From Archivesica marissinica (taxonomy: Eukaryota; Mollusca; Bivalvia; Venerida; Vesicomyidae): a stretch of DNA of 64,000 nt. Position 1 is the stretch's first letter. Each line of letters opens with the position of its first letter. The notes under the pieces were generated by a model, which searched no databases, was not told the origin of the DNA, and worked only from the letters and a program-made list of their open reading frames with translations. This document shows, one piece after another, positions 1 through 14,700 of this stretch. The DNA lies in the NCBI GenBank assembly GCA_014843695.1, contig CM026395.1:44502396-44566395 (forward strand), in the 5' to 3' direction. Position numbers and translations under genes: made by a program.

Positions 1-1
1 T

Positions 2-151
2 TCTGATGCAGAAGATCAGCCATTAATTTATATAGGTCATGTGCTAGAACATGAAACATTTATTCATACGTGGAAAGTGAATATCACGGAATCAGGTGTG
101 TGGGTTTCTTATACAATTACTCTTCACAGCTATATAAATGTTAGCCTACCA
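2..151 (+). other. Open frame entering from the left edge, unrecognised
   Basis: The second frame is open from the window edge to a stop near 151 and reads SDAEDQPLIYIGHV onwards. A possible splice donor (AG followed by GTGTGT) lies near 96-102, so this could be the end of an exon. I do not recognise the peptide. It could equally be chance or part of the decayed transposon to its right. Confidence 0.15.
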
Positions 152-374
152 TGAGTAACCTTAAACTAGTGCTGTGTATTCAACATATGTAAACATCCAC
201 CATTCTAATGCATTTCGTTCCTAAGACCTGAATATGTACTGGTGGTATACATGGGGCAAGATGAGCCATCAACGATGGGGTATGTCGATCCATGGATCAA
301 CTTACCCCAATGGTTTCAAATGCCTATAATGATGATGTTTTTCAGTAATGTGTCAATGTTCAATCATTATTTCC

Positions 375-1374
375 AGACCATTTAAAACAGCCTATAATCG
401 TGCTATAGATAGATGGATCCAATCCCGGAAAAACAATAACGATCTATGAGATACCGGAGCTAGTCACTGAGGCACACATGTCTGCTATGTGTCCCCGCAA
501 TATCATTTCAGGTTTTAAAAACACTGGGATATATCCATTCAACAGAGATCTGTTCAGTGATCATGACTGCTGCAGCTGCACCAATCGATCGAGCAATAGA
601 AGTCAATCAGGGTGATACATGTAGCATTAAGAATCTGAACACAACAACTGATGAAGTGACAGTATGCACAGATCAAAGTAAAGCCCTAGATGAAGTTTAT
701 TCAACTTCATCATCTGAAAGCTCAAAGCAGAACATATCAACAATTGAGAGGGCCAATATCTCAGCTCAGGCACAAGATAATAACAATGAATATTCTGGAT
801 ATGTGTCTCCTTCGCAATTAGTTCCTCTTCCAAAAGCAGGACCTCGAAAAATTAATTGCACTTTGAGGAGGAAAAAAGGCAAAACAGCGATCGTTACTGA
901 CACCCCAGTTCGCAATGAGATTGCTTCAAATATTAAACAAAAGAAAGCCCCAAAGCCTAAACAATTAGCAGCCGCTAAAAAAGTATTATTTTCAGATAAA
1001 GACACATATAAGCTTGTTGTGTCAAGTTCAGACTCAGACCTTGAACTTGATGATGACAGTGAGTTATCTGATATCGGTGACATTGAAGTAATGTAGTAAG
1101 GGTTGCAGGTAAAGCGCGCGTAGTGAATTACATAGCGCGAATTGATGTGATTGATGGGGAGGAATATGAAGGTATATTTCTTCAAAAAGTTTGTGGCCGT
1201 GTTGGATCTGAAGATGTAGGCCTAGTATTTGTACCAAACCAAAATGATGAAGCCTCATTTCCAATTACAGACATAGTATGCAAACTTCCTGACCCAAAAC
1301 TAGCAGGAGGATCTGCAAGACGACAGGGGCAACTTGTTTTTCCTATAAAGTTGGACAAATACCAATTAAAATGA
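375..1374 (+). pseudogene. Decayed pogo/Tigger-like DDE transposase, C-terminal part
   Basis: The reading changes frame several times but keeps the order of the C-terminal end of pogo-like (DDE_1) transposases. It begins RPFKTAYNRAIDRWIQSRKN at 375, then IPELVTEAHM, then CPRNIISGFKNTGIYPFNRD at 499-549; the GF-x-TGIYP-FN block is the family hallmark. The frame shifts near 557 and continues as a long tail with KAGPRK, a basic K-rich stretch and an acidic SDSDLELDDDSELSD segment ending at 1096. A further shift near 1097-1123 gives a last segment ending KLDKYQLK at 1374. The N-terminal helix-turn-helix and the catalytic DDE core are absent from the window. With at least three frame breaks it cannot encode an active transposase. 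A multi-intron host gene derived from such a transposase is less likely, because the breaks fall inside conserved blocks without splice sites. Confidence 0.6.
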
Positions 1375-3430
1375 CTTGTAATAAACTTTAAAAGGAGATA
1401 AAATCATATTTTGCAACCCATGCTGATACATTATTACTTATTTTATTTCTGTATTGTGTTAATTTGGTTTGTTTCATTACAATTTGATCCAAGTGATACT
1501 TGTATTTGATTCTTCTTTTATCGGATAGCTAGCTTTTTCCTTACTAGATCAACTTGCCCCATGCCATGGATCAATTTACCCCACTCATGGGGTAGGTTGT
1601 GCCAAAATAAATAGTTTTTTCACCGCTTTGTCATTCTCTGCATCTTCATTTCACAGAGTAATACCTACTGCAGCATGTGTTGTATTAGTTTCACAAAGTA
1701 TTGGAGTATTCCTTACCTCCCTTTTCCATTTAATGAAGACATCGAGATGCAAAAATGTGAAACTGGCACAACTTACCCCACTCTCCCCTATGGAGGGGCG
1801 CCCAGGATCTTCCTCCACCAATAATAGTTGGAAAGTCACCATATTTCTTGAGCTGTTGGTGATACATTAAACCCCAAAAACAAACAAGAGACCCATGCCA
1901 GAGTATTATCTGGTTTTTTTTACGTGAACGGTGTTATTCACGGACTTAAAGACTGATGATCGAACCTTGGATCTACAGACCAATGTGTTCACCACTGAAC
2001 TATTGACCCGTCTGTATTTGATCCATTAATCTCATCACACAGATATATACGACTAATGTATGACCAGTCTATGACAGCTTGTACATTTGTATATTATATA
2101 TGCTAGAATCGCCGTTATAAAAAGACATGCTGATACAAAAGTGTGTATTAATGAATGGAGTCTATTCAGTATTTACATCTGTAGACCGGGGAGTTTATAG
2201 ATATGACAAACTCTGGTTGTTTCCGTATTTTCGTATATATGGATATAAAGAGCCTGTAAAATACAATATATACATACTATTATTATGTACAAATCATTCT
2301 ACTTAATTTCACAATACAAAATAGTAAATACACAATTCCAATCCAAGCATTTCAAATAAATATTTTACAATGTAAAATATCAAAGATAAAACATTACATT
2401 ACCAGAGTACGGCTATCAGCTGATACATATAATGTATATATGTATATAGTTACTAGTAAAGTATATTTTAACGTAAACAGGATAGCTTTGCAACGTATCC
2501 GTTTGACTAGTAGAGATAGAGTGTGGGATAAGGGTCTTGAACAAGTTAGTTGGAAAGTGCACCTAATTAGTTGAGTTAGTTCACTCATTCACACATCTGA
2601 CCTGATTGTCACTCACAATCACTCATCCATAATACTTTATACACAATAGTAGTGAAGACTAGTATATATTATACAAAGACATAGTATGGGACCAGGCTAT
2701 ATAATTATGATATGATTCAGACCAGTGATTTTATTAGGCCATATAGGGAAACTATTGGGTGGTACGCTTGCAGCAGGGTTTGGAAACATTATAATGTACA
2801 TGTACTAAATATCAATAATTAGTTCCCTTTAACATAAATATGACATGGGTTACACATCACTAGATATTGTGGTAACATGTAAATACCGTAGGCCCTATTC
2901 AATTGCCTCAACATTATTTACAGACACAAATCTGGAACATACCCTTGAAAATGAAATAATATTTAACAACATAATCCTATTAGCAAAGAAGTTTTGGGGT
3001 GGGAGCACTGTTTTGCATTTACGCAAAAACGATGTATAAGTTATTTAAAGTATAATAAAAAAGTCTGAAATGTTTAACAATTCAATATATGAAAACAACG
3101 TATCAGATTTAAAATATTGTTGCACGATGGAATCATACCAGTTATACTGAAATAGATTATACATGCACTGTACCAAGGAAGATTTAGTGGGGCCGTGTTT
3201 TCCTTTCCAATACCGGCGTGTTAAAACATCTCTTCTACGGATTTGACCAACTACGTCGTATTGGATTTAATATATATTGCATGTCTGGAGAGGCCTGTGC
3301 GTAAGGTTTAATTCAATATAAGAAATATTAACATATTCCAAGATATAAAGAAGTTATGAATAATATATACAGGGGCGCCGTGTTTTAAACATGTCCGATG
3401 TTGACATTTGCGCGCGAAGATGTGTGCACC
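1375..3430. other. AT-rich non-coding stretch
   Basis: I see no supported coding region here. Around 1550-1610 a GGGGTAAGTTG-like motif (CAACTTACCCC and variants) recurs and resembles motifs near 255-300, so this may be untranslated sequence of the decayed pogo-like element. One tRNA-like fragment at 1954-2008 is listed separately. Confidence 0.4.
1954..2008 (-). repeat. tRNA-like SINE fragment
   Basis: Read on the minus strand this has an A-box-like AGTTCAGTGGTGAACA followed about 20 bases later by a B-box-like GGTTCGATCA, the layout of a tRNA-derived SINE promoter. No full tRNA fold is evident. Confidence 0.4.
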
Positions 3431-3439
3431 GGAAGTTTA

Positions 3440-3620
3440 CATTTCGGACTGTGTCACTGTTTTTAAGGTCGTACGACGAAAGAAAATCTTAGCTGCGACC
3501 GAAGACTTACGACCGTGTTGATAAAACGGTCGTACGATTGTCGCAGGAAACGTCGCAAGTAGCGGTCTTAAGATAAGACCGACTTGCGACCGACGTTGTT
3601 GATAAAACGGGGCCATGGCA
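3440..3620. repeat. Possible foldback or MITE-like element
   Basis: Short motifs recur here in both orientations: GGTCGTACGA and its relatives, GCGACCG/CGGTCGTA, and GTTGATAAAACGG twice (about 3518 and 3599). GGTCTTAAGATAAGACC forms a local inverted repeat near 3563. This looks like a small interspersed element, but I cannot define clean ends or a target-site duplication. Confidence 0.35.
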
Positions 3621-4650
3621 TTTCTACGACCCACAAAATTAATCTATTAATTAAATCTAGACACAAAATGATCATATTTTAAACTAGTTACTGTTTGTTC
3701 TCAAACTTTTTAAACAGATTTTTTTTTAACTTTATACTTGTTTCAGTTCTTTATCAAGTGCATTCCACCTACAACTCAACATGTTCTGTCTGTCATTCTA
3801 ATTCTTGTTTTTGGAATTATGAATTTGAGGACTTCTGTTGGTCGTGTTTCTGTTCGTACCTTGTTTTCAACTGGTTTTAGCAATTCTTATAAGTGTAATA
3901 GAGCAGTTCCTTGCAGTACTCGAAACACCAACACTTTAAACTTGATTCTGGCCTTTACTGCAGCTACTTCAGAATGGCAGTACTCGGATGATCGTATTTA
4001 GAATTGTCTGCAGTATACATGTCTATCTGATAAGATGGAATATCAGAGATTAAGTCCGTTGCAGAAATCAATGGTCGAGTGTATTAATCCAAGTACTAGG
4101 TTCTCAGTCGATCTGGAGCTTGCAGTTTTATTCATATTCGCCTCCGCTGAGGCATGTGTGCGACTGGTTTCTCTAAGTAGTTTATGTTGACCGTTACGAT
4201 GCTTACGCAGACATCCGAAGAGGCATCCTCTTTCTCCCCAGTGTGACGAGTCATTTTAGGGCCACATCCTTTGTCAGCTCACAGCAGCAAGAATGGTTCC
4301 GGTTTCTTCGCTGGGGACCTCATCACTAGCGGATCAGGGTAGAAGTCGCGTCCCATCGTCTCCTTGAAGGAGCCGGCTAAAACATTAATCAGCTATCCGC
4401 TGTCTACAGCACCGAACATTGCTGTCTCGCCAAGTTAGTCTGTTGCCACTCATACTGAATCACACGGCTTCTACTGTTTCGACAGCGAGGCGTCAGCGAA
4501 GTTCTTGACCCATTGTCCTGCTGTGAACTGTGCCTCGACGTGCACGTTGTGGAGGAAAGACCTGTCGATTTTTGCAACAGTTATTTTATAATTGCCTTCA
4601 GATTGTAAGCTCACCTTACGCAATTTGACAGTTTTACCTAATATGGGAAT
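3621..4650. other. Unannotated stretch
   Basis: Open frames of up to 87 codons occur on the plus strand near 3695-4001, but none resembles a known family and none has clear splice context. The minus strand from about 4470 may continue the reverse transcriptase relic to the right, but the similarity is too weak to call. Confidence 0.3.
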
Positions 4651-4658
4651 CAACAGTA

Positions 4659-4790
4659 TTCAGTGTATTTTCCAAGATCTCTTACATGATCTACATAAGT
4701 TACTTCACAATTTCCAACATTTACACTACTGATATTGATTTTGTCAAGTTGACTCTTGGAGCAGCAGGGGGGGGGGGGGTGAGTAACAAA
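4659..4790 (-). pseudogene. Non-LTR retrotransposon reverse transcriptase fragment
   Basis: The minus strand reads KSQLDKINISSVNVG followed by NCEVTYVDHVRDLGKY. The pattern of a short beta strand, then VG-N-x-x-V, about six residues, then VRDLG matches the 'VRNLGV' region just downstream of the catalytic palm in CR1/L2/jockey-type LINE reverse transcriptases. The rest of the palm (including the YADD-type motif) would lie to the right, inside the 1000-N gap. The frame ends at a stop soon after VRDLG. A run of about 13 G at 4767-4779 touches the gap. Confidence 0.5.
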
Positions 4791-5790
4791 NNNNNNNNNN
4801 NNNNNNNNNNNNNNNNNNNNNNNNNNNNNNNNNNNNNNNNNNNNNNNNNNNNNNNNNNNNNNNNNNNNNNNNNNNNNNNNNNNNNNNNNNNNNNNNNNNN
4901 NNNNNNNNNNNNNNNNNNNNNNNNNNNNNNNNNNNNNNNNNNNNNNNNNNNNNNNNNNNNNNNNNNNNNNNNNNNNNNNNNNNNNNNNNNNNNNNNNNNN
5001 NNNNNNNNNNNNNNNNNNNNNNNNNNNNNNNNNNNNNNNNNNNNNNNNNNNNNNNNNNNNNNNNNNNNNNNNNNNNNNNNNNNNNNNNNNNNNNNNNNNN
5101 NNNNNNNNNNNNNNNNNNNNNNNNNNNNNNNNNNNNNNNNNNNNNNNNNNNNNNNNNNNNNNNNNNNNNNNNNNNNNNNNNNNNNNNNNNNNNNNNNNNN
5201 NNNNNNNNNNNNNNNNNNNNNNNNNNNNNNNNNNNNNNNNNNNNNNNNNNNNNNNNNNNNNNNNNNNNNNNNNNNNNNNNNNNNNNNNNNNNNNNNNNNN
5301 NNNNNNNNNNNNNNNNNNNNNNNNNNNNNNNNNNNNNNNNNNNNNNNNNNNNNNNNNNNNNNNNNNNNNNNNNNNNNNNNNNNNNNNNNNNNNNNNNNNN
5401 NNNNNNNNNNNNNNNNNNNNNNNNNNNNNNNNNNNNNNNNNNNNNNNNNNNNNNNNNNNNNNNNNNNNNNNNNNNNNNNNNNNNNNNNNNNNNNNNNNNN
5501 NNNNNNNNNNNNNNNNNNNNNNNNNNNNNNNNNNNNNNNNNNNNNNNNNNNNNNNNNNNNNNNNNNNNNNNNNNNNNNNNNNNNNNNNNNNNNNNNNNNN
5601 NNNNNNNNNNNNNNNNNNNNNNNNNNNNNNNNNNNNNNNNNNNNNNNNNNNNNNNNNNNNNNNNNNNNNNNNNNNNNNNNNNNNNNNNNNNNNNNNNNNN
5701 NNNNNNNNNNNNNNNNNNNNNNNNNNNNNNNNNNNNNNNNNNNNNNNNNNNNNNNNNNNNNNNNNNNNNNNNNNNNNNNNNNNNNNNNNN
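4791..5790. other. Assembly gap, 1000 N
   Basis: Exactly 1000 N, so a placeholder. The left edge is a poly-G run in a retrotransposon scrap and the right edge is the 36-bp satellite. Confidence 0.99.
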
Positions 5791-8700
5791 ATGTCAGACA
5801 TTCAAACACACTACATGCATGTAACTATGTCAGACATTTAAACACACTACATGCATGTATCTATTTCAGACATTTACACACACTACATGCATGCATCTAT
5901 GTCAGACATTTACACACACTACAGGCATGTATCTATGTCAGACATTTAAACACACTACAGGCATGTATCTATGTCACACATTCAAACACACTACATGCAT
6001 GTATCTAGGTCAGACATTTAAACACACTACATGCATGTATCTATGTCAGACATTTAAACACACTACATGCATGTATCTATGTCAGACATTTAAACACACT
6101 ACAGGCATGTATCTATGTCAGACATTTAAACACACTACAGGCATGTATCTATGTCAGACATTTAAACACACTACAGGCATGTATCTATGTCAGACATTTA
6201 AACACACTACAGTCATGTATCTATGTCAGACATTCAAACACACTATAGGCATATATCTATTTCAGACATTCAAACACACTACAGGCATGTATCTATGTCA
6301 GACATTGACATTCAAACACACTACAGGCATGTATCTATGTCAGACATTTAAACACACTACAGGCATGTATCTATGTCAGACATTCAAACACACTACAGGC
6401 ATGTATCTATGTCAGACATTCAAACACACTACATGCATGTATCTATGTCAGACATTCAAACACACTACATGCATGTAACTATGTCAGACATTTAAACACA
6501 CTACAGGCATGTATCTATGTCAGACATTCAAACACACTACAAGCATGTATCTATGTCAGACATTTAAACACACTACAGGCATGTATCTATGTCACACATT
6601 CAAACACACTACATGCATGTATCTATGTCAGACATTTAAACACACTACATGCATGTATCTATGTCAGACATTTACACACACTACAGGCATGTATCTATGT
6701 CAGACATTTACACACACTACATGCATGTATCAATGTCACACATTTACACACACTACATGCATGTATCTATGTCAGACATTTAAACACAGTACAAGCATGT
6801 ATCTAATTCAAACATTTACACACACTACATGCATGTATCTATGTCAGACATTCAAACACACTACAGGCATGTATCTATGTCAGACATTTACACACACTAC
6901 AGGCATGTATATATGTCAGACATTTAAACACACTACAGGCATGTATCTATGTCAGACATTTACACACACTACATGCATGTATCTATGTCAGACATTTACA
7001 CACACTACAGGCATGTATCTATGTCAGACATTTAAACACAGTACATGCATGTATCTATGTCAGACATTCAAACACACTACAGGCATGTATATATGTCAGA
7101 CATTGAAACACACTACAGGCATGTATCTATGTCAGATATTCAAACACACTACATGCATGTAACAATGTCAGACATTTAAACACACTACAGGCATGTATCT
7201 ATGTCAGACATTCAAACACACTACAGGCATGTATCTATGTCAGACATTTAAACACACTACATGCATGTATCTATGTCAGACATTCAAACACACTACAGGC
7301 ATGTATCTATGTCAGACATTTAAACACACTACATGCATGTATCTATGTCAGACATTCAAACACACTACATGCATGTATCTATGTCAGACATTGAAACACA
7401 CTACATGCATGTATCTATGTCAGACATTCAAACACACTACATGCATGTATCTATGTCAGACATTTAAACACACTACATGCATGTATCTATGTCAGACATT
7501 CAAACACACTACAGGCATGAATCTATGTCAGACATTCAAACACACTACATGCATGTAACTATGTCAGACATTTAAACACACTACATGCATGTATCTATTT
7601 CAGACATTTACACACACTACATGCATGTATCTATGTCAGACATTTACACACACTACAGGCATGTATCTATGTCAGACATTTAAACACACTACATGCATGT
7701 ATCTATGTCAGACATTTAAACACACTACATGCATGTATCTATGTCAGACATTTAAACACACTACATGCATGTATCTATGTCAGACATTTAAGCACACTAC
7801 AGGCATGTATCTATGTCAGACATTTAAACACACTACAGGCATGTATCTATGTCAGACATTTAAACACACTACAGGCATGTATCTATGTCAGACATTTAAA
7901 CACACTACAGGCATGTATCTATGTCAGACATTTAAACACACTACAGTCATGTATCTATGTCAGACATTCAAACACACTATAGGCATATATCTATATCAGA
8001 TATTCAAACACACTACAGGCATGTATCTATGTCAGACATTCAAACACACTACAGGCATGTATCTATGTCAGACATTTAAACACAGTACATGCATGTATCT
8101 ATGTCAGACATTCAAACACACTACAGGCATGTATCTATGTCAGACATTGAAACACACTACAGGCATGTATCTATGTCAGATATTCAAACACACTACATGC
8201 ATGTAACTATGTCAGACATTTAAACACACTACAGGCATGTATCTATGTCAGACATTCAAACACACTACAGGCATGTATCTATGTCAGACATTTAAACACA
8301 CTACATGCATGTATCTATGTCAGACATTCAAACACACTACAGGCATGTATCTATGTCAGACATTCAAACACACTACAGGCATGTATCTTTGTCAGACATT
8401 CAAACACACTACAGGCATGTATCTATGTCCGACATTTAAACACACTACATGCATGTATCTATGTCAGACATTCAAACACACTACATGCATGTAACTATGT
8501 CAGACATTTAAACACACTACATGCATGTATCTATGTCAGACATTCAAACACACTACATGCATGTATCTATGTCAGACATTCAAACACACTACAGGCATGA
8601 ATCTATGTCAGACATTCAAACACACTACATGCATGTAACTATGTCAGACATTTAAACACACTACATGCATGTATCTATTTCAGACATTTACACACACTAC

Positions 8701-11700
8701 ATGCATGTATCTATGTCAGACATTTACACACACTACAGGCATGTATCTATGTCAGACATTTAAACACACTACATGCATGTATCTAGGTCAGACATTTAAA
8801 CACACTACATGCATGTATCTATGTCAGACATTTAAACACACTACATGCATGTATCTATGTCAGACATTTAAGCACACTACAGGCATGTATCTATGTCAGA
8901 CATTTAAACACACTACAGGCATGTATCTATGTCAGACATTTAAACACACTACAGGCATGTATCTATGTCAGACATTTAAACACACTACAGTCATGTATCT
9001 ATGTCAGACATTCAAACACACTATAGGCATGTATCTATGTCAGACATTGACATTCAAACACACTATAGGCATGTATCTATGTCAGACATTTACACACACT
9101 ACAAGCATGTATCTATGTCAGACATTGACATTCAAAAACACTATAGGCATGTATCTATGTCAGACTTTTACACACACTACAGGCATGTATATATGTCAGA
9201 CATTCAAACACACTACAGGCATGTATCTATGTCAGACATTTAAACACACTACAGGCATGTATCTATGTCAGACATTCAAATACACTATAGGTATATATCT
9301 ATATCAGACATTCAAACACACTACAGGCATGTATCTATGTCAGACATTCAAACACACTACATGCATGTATCTATGTCAGACATTCAAACACACTACATGC
9401 ATGTAACTATGTCAGACATTTAAACACACTACAGGCATGTATCTATGTCAGACATTCAAACACACTACACGCATGTATCTATGTCAGACATTTAAACACA
9501 CTACAGGCATGTATCTATGTTACACATTCAAACACACTACATGCATGTATCTATGTCAGACATTTAAACACACTACATGCATGTATCTATGTCAGACATT
9601 TACACACACTACAGGCATGTATCTATGTCAGACATTTACACACACTACAGGCATGTATCTATGTCAGACATTTAAACACACTACATGCATGTATCTATGT
9701 CAGACATTTACACACACTACATGCATGTATCTATGTCAGACCTTTAAACACAGTACAAGCATGTATCTATTTCAAACATTTACACACACTACATGCATGT
9801 ATCTATGTCAGACATTCAAACACACTACAGGCATGTATCTATGTCAGACATTCAAACACACTACAGGCATGTATCTATGTCAGACATTTACACACACTAC
9901 ATGCATGTATCTATGTCAGACATTTACACACACTACAGGCATGTATCTATGTCAGACATTCAAACACACTACATGCAAGTATCTATGTCAGACATTCAAA
10001 CACACTACAGGCATGTATCTATGTCAGACATTCAAACACACTACATGTATGTATCAATGTCAGACATTCAACACACTACATGCATGTATCTATGTCAGAC
10101 ATTGACATTTAAACACACTACAGGCATGTATCTATGTCAGACATTTAAGCACACTACAGGCATGTATCTATGTCAGACATTTAAACACACTACAGGCATG
10201 TATCTATGTCAGACATTTAAGCACACTACAGGCATGTATCTATGTCAGACATTTAAACACACTACAGGCATGTATCTATGTCAGACATTTAAACACACTA
10301 CAGGCATGTATCTATGTCAGACATTTAAACACACTACAGTCATGTATCTATGTCAGACATTCAAACACACTACAGGCATGTATATATGTCAGACATTGAA
10401 ACACACTACAGACATGTATCTATGTCAGATATTCAAACACACTACATGCATGTAACTATGTCAGACATTTAAACACACTACTGGCATGTATCTATGTCAG
10501 ACATTCAAACACACTACAGGCATGTATCTATGTCAGACATTTAAACACACTACATGCATGTATCTATGTCAGACATTCAAACACACTACAGGCATGTATC
10601 TATGTCAGACATTCAAACACACTACAGGCATGTATCTTTGTCAGACATTCAAACACACTACAGGCATGTATCTATGTCAGACATTTAAACACACTACATG
10701 CATGTATCTATGTCAGACATTCAAACACACTACATGCATGTAACTATGTCAGACATTTAAACACACTACATGCATGTATCTATGTCAGACATTCAAACAC
10801 ACTACATGCATGTATCTATGTCAGACATTTAAACACACTACATGCATGTATCTATGTCAGACATTCAAACACACTACAGGCATGAATCTATGTCAGACAT
10901 TCAAACACACTACATGCATGTAACTATGTCAGACATTTAAACACACTACATGCATGTATCTATTTCAGACATTTACACACACTACATGCATGCATCTATG
11001 TCAGACAGTTACACACACTACAGGCATGTATCTATGTCAGACATTTAAACACACTACAGGCATGTATCTATGTCACACATTCAAACACACTACATGCATG
11101 TATCTAGGTCAGACATTTAAACACACTACATGCATGTATCTATGTCAGACATTTAAACACACTACATGCATGTATCTATGTCAGACATTTAAACACACTA
11201 CAGGCATGTATCTATGTCAGACATTTAAACACACTACAGGCATGTATCTATGTCAGACATTTAAACACACTACAGTCATGTATCTATGTCAGACATTCAA
11301 AGACACTATAGGCATATATCTATTTCAGACATTCAAACACACTACAGGCATGTATCTATGTCAGACATTGACATTCAAAAACACTATAGGCATGTATCTA
11401 TGTCAGACTTTTACACACACTACAGTCATGTATATATGTCAGACATTCAAACACACTACAGGCATGTATCTATGTCAGACATTTAAACACACTACAGGCA
11501 TGTATCTATGTCAGACATTCAAACACACTATAGGCATATATCTATATCAGACATTCAAACACACTACAGGCATGTATCTATGTCAGACATTCAAACACAC
11601 TACATGCATGTATCTATGTCAGACATTCAAACACACTACATGCATGTAACTATGTCAGACATTTAAACACACTACAGGCATGTATCTATGTCAGACATTC

Positions 11701-14700
11701 AAACACACTACAGCATGTATCTATGTCAGACATTAAACACACTACAGCATGTATCTATGTCAGACATTAAACACACTACATGCATGTATCTATGTCAGAC
11801 ATTTAAACACACTACATGCATGTATCTATGTCAGACATTTAAACACACTACAGGCATGTATCTATGTCAGACATTTAAACACACTACAGGCATGTATCTA
11901 TGTCAGACATTCAAACACACTACATGCATGTATCTATGTCAGACATTTAAACACACTACATGCATGTATCTATGTCAGACATTTAAACACACTACAGGCA
12001 TGTATCTATGTCAGACATTCAAACACACTACAGGCATGTATCTATGTCAGACATTTAAACACACTACAGGCATGTATCTATGTCAGACATTCAAACACAC
12101 TACAGGCATGTATCTATGTCGACATTTGTGTTTGTGTTAAACACACTACATGCATGTATCTATGTCAGACATTAACACACTAAGCATGTATCTATGTCAG
12201 ACATTAAACACACTACAGCATGATCTATGTCAGACATTAAACACACTACAGTATCTATGTCAGACATTTAAACACACTACATGCATGTATCTATGTCAGA
12301 CATTTACACACACTACAGGCATGTATCTATGTCAGACATTTACACACACTACAGGCATGTATCTATGTCAGACATTTAACACACTACAGCATGATCATGT
12401 CAGACATTTAACAACTACATGCATGTATCTATGTCAGACATTTAAACACACTACATGCATGTATCTATGTCAGACATTTACACACACTACATGCATGTAT
12501 CTATGTCAGACATTTAAACACACTACAGGCATGTATCTATGTCAGACATTTACACACACTACATGCATGTATCTATGTCAGACATTTACACACACTACAT
12601 GCATGTATCTATGTCAGACATTTAAACACAGTACAAGCATGTATCTATTTCAAACATTTACACACACTACATGCATGTATCTATGTCAGACATTCAAACA
12701 CACTACAGGCATGTATCTATGTCAGACATTTACACACACTACAGGCATGTATCTATGTCAGACATTTAAACACACTACAGGCATGTATCTATGTCAGACA
12801 TTTACACACACTACATGCATGTATCTATGTCAGACATTTACACACACTACATGCATGTATCTATGTCAGACATTTAAACACAGTACAAGCATGTATCTAT
12901 TTCAAACATTTACACACACTACATGCATGTATCTATGTCAGACATTCAAACACACTACAGGCATGTATCTATGTCAGACATTAACACACTACAGGCATGT
13001 ATCTATGTCAGACATTTAAACACACTACAGGCATGTATCTATGTAACATTAAACACACTACATGCATGTATCTATGTCAGACATTTAAACACACTACATG
13101 CATGTATCTATGTCAGACATTTACACACACTACAGGCATGTATCTATGTCAGACATTTACACACACTACGGCTGTATCTATGTCAGACATTTAAACACAC
13201 TACATGCATGTATCTATGTCAGACATTTACACACACTACATGCATGTATCTATGTCAGACCTTTAAACACAGTACAAGCATGTATCTATTTCAACATTTA
13301 CACACACTACATGCATGTATCTATGTCAGACATTCAAACACACTACAGGCATGTATCTATGTCAGACATTCAAACACACTACAGGCATGTATCTATGTCA
13401 GACATTTACACACACTACATGCATGTATCTATGTCAGACATTTACACACACTACAGGCATGTATCTATGTCAGACATTCAAACACACTACATGCAAGTAT
13501 CTATGTCAGACATTCAAACACACTACAGGCATGTATCTATGTCAGACATTCAAACACACTACATGTATGTATCAATGTCAGACATTCAACACACTACATG
13601 CATGTATCTATGTCAGACATTGACATTTAAACACACTACAGGCATGTATCTATGTCAGACATTTAAGCACACTACAGGCATGTATCTATGTCAGACATTT
13701 AAACACACTACAGGCATGTATCTATGTCAGACATTTAAGCACACTACAGGCATGTATCTATGTCAGACATTTAAACACACTACAGGCATGTATCTATGTC
13801 AGACATTTAAACACACTACAGGCATGTATCTATGTCAGACATTTAAACACACTACAGTCATGTATCTATGTCAGACATTCAAACACACTACAGGCATGTA
13901 TATATGTCAGACATTGAAACACACTACAGGCATGTATCTATGTCAGATATTCAAACACACTACATGCATGTAACTATGTCAGACATTTAAACACACTACT
14001 GGCATGTATCTATGTCAGACATTCAAACACACTACAGGCATGTATCTATGTCAGACATTTAAACACACTACATGCATGTATCTATGTCAGACATTCAAAC
14101 ACACTACAGGCATGTATCTATGTCAGACATTCAAACACACTACAGGCATGTATCTTTGTCAGACATTCAAACACACTACAGGCATGTATCTATGTCAGAC
14201 ATTTAAACACACTACATGCATGTATCTATGTCAGACATTCAAACACACTACATGCATGTAACTATGTCAGACATTTAAACACACTACATGCATGTATCTA
14301 TGTCAGACATTCAAACACACTACATGCATGTATCTATGTCAGACATTTAAACACACTACATGCATGTATCTATGTCAGACATTCAAACACACTACAGGCA
14401 TGATCTATGTCAGACATTAAACACACTACATGCATGTACTATGTCAGACATTTAACACACTACATGCATGTATCTATTCAGACATTTACACACACTACAT
14501 GCATGATCTATGTCAGACATTTACACACACTACAGGCATGTATCTATGTCAGACATTTAAACACACTACAGGCATGTATCTATGTCAACATTCAAACACA
14601 CTACATGCATGTATCTAGTCAGACATTTAAACACACTACATGCATGTATCTATGTCAGACATTTAACAACTACATGCATGTATCTATGTCAGACATTTAA

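Noticed and set aside
4200..4270. Zinc-finger linker (RHTGEKE) on the minus strand
   Set aside because: No Cys2-His2 pattern surrounds it; a chance match of a short peptide.
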